From contig NW_020312347.1 of NCBI RefSeq assembly GCF_002999335.1, forward strand, positions 62,001-126,000: DNA of 64,000 bases, in the 5' to 3' direction. The translations under genes were made by a program, and so were the position numbers. Below the pieces are notes generated by a model that saw only the letters and a program-made list of their open reading frames with translations, was not told the DNA's origin and did no database searches. Positions 48,162 to 56,853 of this stretch are shown one piece after another. Positions within the stretch are counted from its first letter, which is position 1, and each line of letters starts with the position of its first letter. The DNA is from Cyclospora cayetanensis (Eukaryota; Apicomplexa; Conoidasida; Eucoccidiorida; Eimeriidae).

Positions 48162-50716
48162 GGCGTCCGAAGGCTCCTTTCCCGCTCTTGGCGGTGCCAG
48201 TGCACCTGTCTGGGAGTGGGAAGACATAGGCGGAGAGGATGATGCTACTGCGTCTACAGCTGCAGCCTCAGACATGATGCAGCGGCTATTGCAGCGGCTG
48301 TTTACGCTGCTTGGGCGGAAAGCTAGTCCACCCTTTAGACCGGCGCGATCGCTTCGCAGGCTTCTGCAGGATAGGGGAGAGGCTGATCTTCTGCTGCCGC
48401 TCAGACCTTTTTCTGAATCTTCGGAGGCTCCTACAGACTGGACGCATCTCAAGCCAGTGCAGGTAGGCAGGCAGGCTGCGGCAGCATCCTTTGCTGCACG
48501 AACTGCAGCTGGTTTTTGCCGCTTCTCGAGCAGCTGCTGCGGTGTTTTTTGGGGGGGGGGATGTCTGTGTGTGTGTGTGAGGAGGCTTCGCGTCTTCGAC
48601 TTGTGAGAAGAGGGGCTTCTTTTTCTCTTTCTTTCTTTCTGTGTCTCTGTGTGTGTCTGCGCAGCGTCTGCGATTTATGCGTGCTCTCATATCGCTAGTT
48701 CTCTCGGAGAGCCCTCAGATCGCTCGGGTACGTCGGTAGGCAGTGGAGGCGCAACTCGCGCCTCGGGTAGCTGCACGCAGACACCCGCAGCTAGCTGGCT
48801 AGCTGTGGGTGTCTGCGCGTATGCGGGGGAAGGGGGAAGTAAGGGGTAGCAGCAGGTGGGTGGGAACGAGGTGAAATAGGAGGGTGCAGACTATCGGCAT
48901 GGTAGCTGTTTTCGAGCGGGCGGAGAAAGGCGGAGGAGGCTGCAAAGGATGCTGACAAATCTTGCCTTGTCTCTTCAAAACGCCTTTCGCAGCACATCAG
49001 GGAGAAGGGGAGTGAGGAAGCTCCAAATTGCGAAGGTTTTGTTGGCGAAGACGCCAGAGGTAACTTGTACTGGCTTGTCACGCAACAGGGAGATCCAGCT
49101 GTCTTCAAACTCTACCGAGTAAGCTCTCGCACGTCTGCTGCACGCAGCAGACGGCAGGCAGCGTGTGCAATGCATGCCTTCTTCTGTCTCTCGCTCTCTC
49201 TTTCTCCTCCTCTCTCACTCTCTTTCTCTCTCTCTGAGGAATGGTCTTGGAGCTACTTGAGGTGCTATTGGCTTCTATGTACGACAGGCCGTCCAAAGGG
49301 ATACTCTTCTTCTGTGTCTTTCTTTCTTTCTCTTGCTTTCTTTTCCTTTCTCTCTTTATTTCTCTTTCTTTCTTTCTCTTGCTTTCTCTCTTTATTTCTC
49401 TTGCTTTATTTCTCTTGCTTTCTCTCTTTATTTCTCTTTCTTTATTTCTCTTTCTTTCTCTTCCCTTCTTTCTTTCTCTCTTTATTTCTCTTTCTTTCTT
49501 TCTTTCTTTCTCTTCCCTTCTTTCTTTCTCTCTTTCTCTTACTGTCTCTCTCTTTCTTTCTCTTTTTTTCTTTCTCTCTTTAGGAATTTCGCGCTGGGTG
49601 GCTGTATCTCTTGTTGATTTTGGGTGTCTGTTGCCCTCTCTGCGCAGGAGGAAGCGGCGTATCGCCGCTTTGAAGTCTTGAGTGAAGATCTTTCCTCTCT
49701 GGAGGCTATTGCAACGAGTTTGGAAGCTGTACGTCTTGCCCATGCAGCTGCCGCATCGCTGGTAGTGTTCGTGGCTGGGCTTTGACCTTTCTTCAGAGAA
49801 GGAATCCCCCTTTTTTCTCTCTTCTTGCCTCTTCAGAAGACGCTGCTGCTTGCTCTGTTGCCGCTCTCCCGGCTGCTGTGCTGCTGCTGCAGGAGGAAGG
49901 GATGTTTGATCTTTCCCAACAGCTGCTTCAGCAGCACCAGCTGTTGCTGCAACAGCAGCGTCAGCGCAGCAGAGAAGAGCGACGGCGAAAAGCTGTCGAG
50001 AGGCAGTTGGAAACTGCTCAGTGGGGAGTTGTGACGGGTGAGTCTAGGGATATTCGGGGATTAGGAGTTGGTGTTGTTGCTGCACCTGTTGCTGCTGCAT
50101 GTATGTATACATATATATATATATATTTTCATGCATATATATTTATAGATATCGCTTTTGCTGCCCCAAGGTTCAAGGGATGGGTGTGTGTGACGGTGGG
50201 AGTCTTGGCTGCTGCTGTCGCCTCGCAGGGCGTCGTGAGCGAAAGCCAGTGAATTACTTGGAGGTAGAGGGTGAGGTGGAAAGCAGTGCCAGCAGCAGCA
50301 AGCCAGTCAACACTGCAGTTACTCGGGAGGAGCGTTGGAGGGCCAGGCTTGAAAGAAAGGTGCGTGGCAGCGCGTGCAGCTAGCTGGGCGTCGAGCTGTT
50401 GCGGCTAGTGGCTAGCCGCTAGCCGGCTTGCGGACTGGGGGCAAGGCAGCACCAAATGCGAGGCGCTTCCGCTGCTAGGGGGTGGTGTGTTTTTGAAGGT
50501 TTCGGAGATGGATGCAGAGCAGCAGCAGGAGCTGCTGCTGCAGCAGCAGATGACGGGAGAGAAGGAGAAGCAAGAAAAGAGCGAACGTGATGAGCAGGGG
50601 AAGGATGCGTCAGAGGACCAGCAGCAGCAGCTGCGAGGCGCTGCAGCTGCTGGTGTCTCCAGACATGCACAGGCAGAAAAACGGACTGAGATGGGAGCTC
50701 GCGGAGGAAGCCACTC

Positions 50717-50766
<50 letters not shown>

Positions 50767-51719
50767 GCGTGCTAGGAGCCGCAGAAAACGATGCGGCAGC
50801 GGCTGCAGCAATTGCGCAAGAGGGGCAACGACTGCGACTGCATAATTATCAGCAGCAGGTGGTTCTGCTGCAGCAGCAGCTCGACAACGTATCCAGGAGG
50901 ATGCTGCTTACGCAGAGGCAGTTGGCTGCGCTGCAGCAGCAGATACACCTGAGTGCTGCAGACCACAGCGCTCAGGCAGCAGCGTTGCAGCACGAGCTGC
51001 ATGAGGAGCAGAAACAGAAGCAAGCGATCGAGTCTGAATATTCTGCTTTGCAGCTACGCGTGAAAGAGCTCAGCAGCTGTCTTGCAGCTGCTCCTGCAAA
51101 CGCCTTCCCGCAGAGCCCACACAAGCCAGGCGCTTTGCCAGCGCAGCAGGAGCTTGCAGCCTTCGAGGCAAGCAGCAGCAGCAGCAGCAGCAGCAGTAGA
51201 AGCAGCACTTACAATAGAAGCAACGATTTTCATCTGACGCATAGGACCTTGCAGCAGCACGTACATCCCGTCTTGGATCGTGTGCAGCAGACGGAGCCGC
51301 TGCCTGCAGGTGTGGCAGTGTCAGGAAAGCTGAAGTATATGCCGTCGCAGCAGCATCTGCAAAGAGTAGAGGAGAGTGCTGCTGCTGCCAATCAAGGTGC
51401 CTTCCAGCCTCTCCCCAACAGAGGGCTGCAGGAGCAGCAGCAGCAGCCGCTGCTGCAGCGGCAACACGGCGAAGCGCAGCAGTGTCTCTCCCAGCACTCC
51501 GCCGAGTTCGCGCTGCAGCAGGAGCCACGGCAACAACATCTGCAGCAGCAGCAGGAGCCGAGCGATCGTCAGAATTCAGAGCTCCAGCCGCCGCGCGTTC
51601 TGCCAAGGTTAGAGCAGTTTCAACAGCGCGCACAGCTGCACCACGAGCATCAGGAGCAGCAGACAGTTGGAGCGAGTGAGGCTGCTATCCGCATCGCAGC
51701 CAAGGGTGGCGCTGCTTGA
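43996..51719 (+). CDS. Large polyQ/polyS protein with DDT- and WHIM-like motifs (putative chromatin-remodelling factor)
   Basis: Exons after the unresolved 5' end: open frame from 43996 to 46532, then 47328-48462, 48665-48727, 48906-49118, 49648-49728, 49893-50037, 50229-50359 and 50499-51719 (stop). All listed junctions are in phase and encode well over 1,800 residues. Exon 1 has a basic nuclear-localisation-like cluster (KKRRKQAF, KKRRKTSS), long Ser, Gln and Ala runs and a conserved-looking helical region (45340-45640). The exon 1/2 join gives HFVDLVRFLNQFASVLNVPW, then helices resembling a DDT domain. Exons 2-4 give LKPVQRLRFMRALISLVLSE, like the WHIM1 motif 'LSVEQRLxLLxxLxDxxL', followed by GEDARGNLYWLV and FKLYREE, like WHIM2 'PLGxDRxGNRYWxF...vE'. 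Later exons contain RRERKPVNYLE and long Gln/coiled-coil segments. The domain calls are inferences from remembered family patterns. No start codon was identified. Confidence 0.7.
44523..44583 (+). repeat. CAG/AGC tract encoding polyserine
   Basis: About 20 consecutive AGC codons in the frame of the DDT-type gene, giving a serine run. The other frames would read polyglutamine or polyalanine. Confidence 0.9.
45241..45321 (+). repeat. CAG/CAA tract encoding polyglutamine
   Basis: About 27 codons of mixed CAG and CAA, all glutamine in the DDT-type frame. The synonymous mixing indicates selection for, or long maintenance of, glutamine rather than recent slippage alone. Confidence 0.9.
46288..46371 (+). 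repeat. Second long CAG/CAA polyglutamine tract
   Basis: About 28 Gln codons near the end of exon 1 of the DDT-type gene, with CAA interruptions in a near-periodic CAGCAGCAA pattern. Confidence 0.9.
46930..47305 (+). repeat. TATCTATA/TCTCTGTAT repeat block in DDT-gene intron 1
   Basis: Degenerate tetranucleotide-like repeats (TATC, TATA, TCTCTGTA) fill most of intron 1 (46533-47327) and act as part of the pyrimidine/T-rich region before the GATGCAG acceptor. Confidence 0.9.
49186..49590 (+). repeat. CTTT/CTCTTT polypyrimidine tract in DDT-gene intron 4
   Basis: About 400 bp of almost pure pyrimidine on the plus strand, made of TTTCTTTCTCTTTC variants. It lies within the intron 49119-49647. 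The opposite strand is almost pure purine and yields a spurious Arg/Glu/Lys ORF (49743-49105). Confidence 0.92.
50719..50765 (+). repeat. CAG tract encoding polyglutamine
   Basis: A run of about 16 CAG codons in the last exon of the DDT-type gene, all glutamine in frame. Confidence 0.9.
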
Positions 51720-52307
51720 GAGCGTCTGCAGACGCCGCTAGATTCGCGCAGCCGCAGGCAAGGCTGCGCTGCGAGGCTGGTGCGCTGGGGAGAAAACGCG
51801 TCTGTGCCCTCACCTTAGCGGTAAACAGCGTAGGCAGCAGCTGCACTCCGTCGAGCAGCGCTGGTGGCGCAGCAGCCTTGTCAACCCCTTCGCGTATAGG
51901 CTATAGAGGGAAGGCATGTGTTTCGCTGTAGCAAGAGGCCGTAGCAGTCAATCCCCATGCCTAGAGTGCATGTGAAGACTTTCGCCACAGCCACAGGTTC
52001 CGTCGAGCGCGTCGTTCTGCAACAACCCCACCGTTTGTTAGTGCTGGTAGTTTGCAGTTGCCTGGCACCTTCGGATTCCCCATTTGGGCATTTTGTCTCA
52101 GCCTGTCGCCTCACCCTGCCAGCGTTGAGCGGCCGAATTCGTTCGTCCTTCTTTTGGTGCCTCTGCGAATCTGCACTGTTGCGTATTCGTTTCCTCACGC
52201 GCTTTTCTTTCCCTCGCACGCGTCTCCCCGTCTTCCAGGACGCTCTCTCTGCACGTGGTAGTACGGCGCTTCGTAGAGTCAGCGGCTGCTCTTTCTAGGC
52301 ATGTGTC

Positions 52308-52522
52308 TTTGGATAGAATACGCACACTGCGTGTTTGGATAGAATAGGCACACTGTGTGTTTGGATAGAATACGCACACTGTGTGTCTGGATAGAATACG
52401 CACGCTGCGTGTTTGGATAGAATACGCACACTGTGTGTTTGGATAGAATACGCACGCTGCGTGTTTGGATAGAATACGCACGCTGCGTGTTTGGATAGAA
52501 TACGCACGCTGCGTGTTTGGAT
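52308..52522. repeat. 26-bp minisatellite, about 8 copies
   Basis: Tandem units of TTTGGATAGAATACGCACAC followed by TGCGTG, with variants at the CACACTGTGTG / CACGCTGCGTG core. The variant bases are compensatory: when the left half has CACAC the right half often has GTGTG, and CACGC pairs with GCGTG. Each unit therefore contains a short inverted repeat. Extragenic. Confidence 0.93.
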
Positions 52523-53387
52523 ATGTATGTCTACATATCTGTCTACAGTTATGTAGACACTGATATACATATATGTGTATTTACAAATAGAGATGTAGCC
52601 TGTCGGTAGCGGTGCAACCATGTGTCGGAAGGTGTAGCTAGCTAGCCTAAACAAAGCGGTGTAGTGAGCTGGCGTTGTTCCCCTGGGCTGTAGGGGTAAG
52701 GGGTGAGTGGCGTGGCTCCTCGGGTGTTCTCATTACTGGCTATGAAGCGGGGAGTGCAACTCTCTCCATGCGTCTATCGCGAAAAATACAAAGGCGGCAA
52801 ACCAACGCACACAGCGGCTCCTGCAGGAAACACTCGTTTTGACGACCACGGCTAGCCACAGCAACTCAACCAGCGTAGGAGGCAACGCTAAGTGTGCCCT
52901 TCTGAGTGCGCCCTCCTTGGGCGTATTCATGATGGACTAAGAATTCCTCGCGTTCTACGCTTTTTAGAGAGCTTAGCCTGCTTGCCCATGCGGTGTGCTA
53001 ACAAAGCAGGAAATGAAGGAGTGAAAAGAGCCAGGAAGAAACCATGGCTGGCAAAGCAGCATCGTTATGCCCCTGCTGCCGTCGAGAGTGCGCTTCCCAG
53101 CCTATAAAAGGCCTCATTTTAGTCTGATGGGTGGCATCGAGTTGTCTTTGCAGCCTTTAAGGCCTCTTCAAACTGACATGCTAGCGCTCAGCTGCCGCTA
53201 CCCTTACGCATTTGTGCTTTCGAGAGCAGCTAGGTGTCTGTCTCGCCCTTTGTGGCGGGTGGAGAGATCATGACGCTAGTGCCGTCTGCTGATGCTCGTT
53301 TGCGTTGTGTTTCCTCCGCCGTCTCCTTTTCTGTCCTTCTGTGCGACTCCTCCACGGTCCCTTTTTCCTTAAGTGCACGCACTCATA

Positions 53388-53560
53388 CACACAAACATAC
53401 GTATGTATGCACATCTAGAGATATATATACATACATACACACATACATGCACAAAAGAACATGCAGATAAGTGTATGCACATACATTGATCTACATATAA
53501 ATAAAATATTTATGTACAAAATTACATGTATATACATACACACATACATATACATAGATT
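53388..53560. repeat. TACATA/CACATA microsatellite
   Basis: Degenerate TACATACACACATACA repeats just 3' of the SerB stop. Non-coding. Confidence 0.85.
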
Positions 53561-53611
53561 CACGTGGAGCCCAGGGGATGCAAAGGGGCATGCAGCGGTG
53601 GCTCCAGAAGA

Positions 53612-56600
53612 TTAGCTGTTGTCTGTTTTGTTCAACGGCACGGCGTCAGCAAGCAGCCATACGGGATAAGAAATTCCCAGGAAGAATGCAAGGAGGCAAA
53701 GATCTCGACGGTTCAGATGTAGGGGTACCGCAGCTTGGACTTTTTCTTTGGCGCAGAAGGCAATGCCTGTTGCAGCTGCTTGCAACATGAGAATATCGTT
53801 GCTGCCATCCCCCACTGCTGCTGCATTTGCCCCTGCTGCTGCTGCTTTCGCTGCCGCTGATGTTGCCGCTTCGAGTGCAGCTGCAAGTGCGCGGAGGCTC
53901 TGCAGGTTTGGCTCATCGTGACCACCCGCCCCTTCCTGCAGAGCCTTATCGAGTTGTGCCTGCAGCTGCTTCCCTTGGGCATCTTGCAGCTTGGTCGACA
54001 GCTCTATCAAAGTCTGCGCTTTTACTTCTGGCGTGATGAGCGGATCTCGCGGTTCTCCAACGAGTTTACCTGCACCCCCGTGCATGTAGTAGGCAGTGCG
54101 GAGGCCATAAATGACGTCTTTTCATGCGACTAAAATTCTCAGTTTCTCTCGAGACACCCCGTGCATAATCAGGATCAGGTAGCTGCCTACTGCGGCCTAC
54201 CCTGCACGAGTAAGCAATCGATCTTTCCCTTCCTTTCTCCCTCCCTCCTAGGCGTGAGTGCGTTTCTCTAGCTCTGTCAGTTTATCTCGTTTCATCTCTC
54301 TTTTTGTCTCTCTGTCTGGCCCTGCGAAAGCTCTGTACTCTGTGTGCAGCTGTGCAATTATTTCTGCGTAACAATTTGTTTTTCTCCGTGGAAAGGCCTT
54401 CCCGAGGTGCTTGGCGATCGATTGCCCTCGTTTGCAATTGTGGGCTCCAGCATTTTTTGTGTTTTCGCACGCCTCCCCTGTTCTCTGTGCCGCCTTCCTG
54501 AAGCTTGTAGTGACACCTACCGTCTTCAGAGAAGACAAGCGCATTAGCGGCGACGTAGTTCAAGCCGAGCTTGCGACGCAAATCCTCTGCAAAGAATTGA
54601 AAGCCGCCACTGAGGACTGCCAGATACACGCCACGATCGAGCAGACACCGCACGAGGACCGCAGCACCACGCGTCAGCTGAAGGCGGTTGGCTACGCGCG
54701 AAAGGGAAGCTCTGAGTCACAGACTCGCAGGCTGTCAGCTTGCATGCAGAGAAGCAGCCACCAGCGTGAACGGATGTCTGCTACTGTTGCTACTGCTACT
54801 GCTGCAGCAAGCAAACGCTTGTTTGCACCTTCGCGGCAGCCAACTTTGTTGCCTCTGGGGCAGGGGACAAGAGGAGAGGAGAGGAGACGAGAGAGAGAGA
54901 GAGAGAGCTCAGGCGGGAGTTGAGGAAAGGAGACGAGAAAGAGAAAGAGCGTCAAGGAGACGGAGACGAGAGAGAGAGTGAAGGCGGGAGTTGAGGAAAG
55001 GAGACGAGAGAGAGAGAGCGTCAAGACGGGAAGAGAGTCAAGGAGACGAGAGGGAGAGTTAAGAGGGGAGTCGAGGAAAGGAGACGAGAGACAGAGAGAG
55101 ACGTAGGACGGGAGTTGAGGAGAGGGTCTGTTTCTGAGCCTAAAGACGACGAATCGAACCTATCAAGTCCTTTTAGGAGGCTGAGACGCTGTCTGAGGCT
55201 TTTCGCGAAGGCAACAGAGCCTCCCATCGCTTGCCGCGTTATTGCCGCCACTTGAGCCGCCACTCCTACAGCAAAAGCGTCCCCCCACAAAGCCACCCCC
55301 GCACACCGATTTATTGTTTTCGCCGTCTGCCCTCCCTTTCTCCCCTTGCCTTTCCCGCCATTCGCGTCTGCTGCTGCGCACGAAGCTGACGGAAAGCACG
55401 CACACGAACGGCCCTTCGTACAGCCGAAGGACAGAGGCATGCACACTGCACAAATCACGCACAGATCGCCACCAGACACGCACCTCTTTCAGCGGCAAGC
55501 TCGTCGATGACTTCCTCTTCAATCAACGTCGAATCCTGTGCAGACTGCCCACCGCGCAGCAGCGAAACTTCCACCCCTCCGCGCAGTGCCTCTGCTTCTG
55601 TCCAAACGCGAAGCAGCGCAGTAGCAGCTCTACCCCCAAGCGAGCTTCGCTAGCAGCGCAGTAGCAGCTCTACCCCCAAGCGAGCTTCGCTAGCAGCGCA
55701 GTGGCAGCTCTACCCCCAAGCGAGCTTCGCTAGCAGCGCAGTAGCAGCTCTACCCCCTAGCGTCAGGCGCAGCGCTGCAGAGCATGCAGCAGCAGCAGCA
55801 GCAGCCCACATACCATGTCGAAGCACACCAAGTGGAGACACAAGGGAGCAACGCTCCTTGGGCGCAGCAGAAAATCCCCGCCGCTTCCTAAGGCGCAACA
55901 ATTGCCCATAGCAACGCATGCCGGAGCCACCCAGTGGAAGAAGAAGAAACGCAGCGCGCCGAGAAGAAGATCAGCACGCACAAGAGACACCTGGGAGCCA
56001 CAGGCTGCCTCACGCGCTGCTGCTTGCTGCAATGCCTTCCTCAGAGCATCCAAAGAAGTCTCTTCTTCAAGCAGCAGCACTGTGAAGCGAACTGCAAGAA
56101 GCGCCGTGGCGACAGACACGTTTTCTCCATCTGCAAAGGCAGCCACAGTACTCTTCAGAAACAGCGTCCGTTCAAATCGCTTGAAACACACACGGTAGCA
56201 AGCAAGCTCTACTGCCTGTGCATCTATACTTGGAGCATCGCTGCGCAGAGAGAACCTGCAGCTGTCTGTCTGTCTATCTGAGACTTGCAATCACCGCTGA
56301 ATACGCCTCCGTTCACTTCGACCGCAGCCGCCACAGCTGCAATGAAAGGCACAGAGAGATTCGGCTGCTGCATGATCAGCAGCTCATAAGCCTTCTTGCC
56401 GTTGCAGGCACCGTCACGACGCATGTGCGTGCAACAGCCTTCTTGTTCTTCTTCTTCTTCCATGTCTTCGGAACTAGAGCTGTCAGACGAGAATCTCCAT
56501 GTGGTGTCTTCATGAGCACCAGGTGCAATGGCAGTTTGCTGAGGAGGGCGATCTGGCACTGGCAGACGCTGTTTCAGCAGCGCCTTGCCATCCACCTTGC

Positions 56601-56853
56601 ACGTTCCGTTCGGTGCTGTTGGTTGGCTGGGGAAAAACGCAAATTTTCGCACAGTACAAAAGCTAGGAGAAGTCATTTTTTCGAAGGAGCCGCAGTGCAA
56701 GAGCGCAGTAAGCCTGCCCCTCCCCTCGCTGAAGTGCTCGCAAGCAGTATATGTATGTCTAGTCGCACACCTGTCCGTTTGGCAGATTGCAACGACGAGG
56801 CGTGAGGGAAGCTTCTCAGCCGTCAAACTTCGCAGACACCCCTCTACAGACAT
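53612..56853 (-). CDS. serB: Phosphoserine phosphatase, ACT-HAD type, 8 exons
   Basis: Last enzyme of the phosphorylated serine pathway: O-phosphoserine + water to serine + phosphate. Exons in transcript order are 56853-56771, 56626-56295, 56130-56014, 55887-55814, 55535-55484, 55265-55160, 54711-54521 and 54069-53612. They total 1413 nt, in phase, 470 aa. The N-terminus has ACT-like strands (RLVVAICQTD; YELLIMQQPNLSVPFIAAVA; VATALLAVRFTVLL). HAD motif I is FDMDSTLI (nucleophile Asp201), motif II is VLSGGF (Ser289), the motif III Lys region is EVK (335), and motif IV is VGDGSND (405-410) followed by GIAFCAKEKV. The linker AAQVAAITRQAMGGSVAFAKSL is the bacterial SerB cap helix signature. An Ala/Gln-rich insert of about 40 residues separates motifs III and IV, and an acidic Ser-rich insert lies in the ACT region, making it longer than typical bacterial SerB. 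Intron 4 splits motif I between Met202 and Asp203. The start ATG follows no alternative in-frame ATG. Confidence 0.92.
54885..55115 (-). repeat. GAGA-type purine repeat in SerB intron 6
   Basis: Imperfect tandem units around GGCGGGAGTTGAGGAAAGGA plus GACGAGAGAGAGAG, about 4-5 copies, within intron 55159-54712. The transcribed strand would be pyrimidine-rich near the 3' splice site of that intron. Confidence 0.88.
55612..55758. repeat. 40-bp minisatellite in SerB intron 4
   Basis: About 3.7 near-identical units of AGCAGCGCAGTAGCAGCTCT plus ACCCCCAAGCGAGCTTCGCT, with one A/G difference in the third copy. The array lies inside the 278-bp intron (55813-55536) that interrupts the catalytic DxDxT motif. 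Confidence 0.95.

Larger units (their letters stand above)
51720..53611. other. Intergenic between convergent DDT-type gene and SerB
   Basis: About 1.9 kb holding the 3' ends of two convergent genes, a 26-bp minisatellite (52308-52522) and a TACATA microsatellite (53388-53560). No motif-bearing ORF was found on either strand. Confidence 0.6.

Noticed and set aside
49105..49743. 212-codon minus-strand Arg/Glu/Lys-rich ORF
   Set aside because: Purine complement of the intronic CTTT tract; no motif and it lies across exons of the plus-strand gene.
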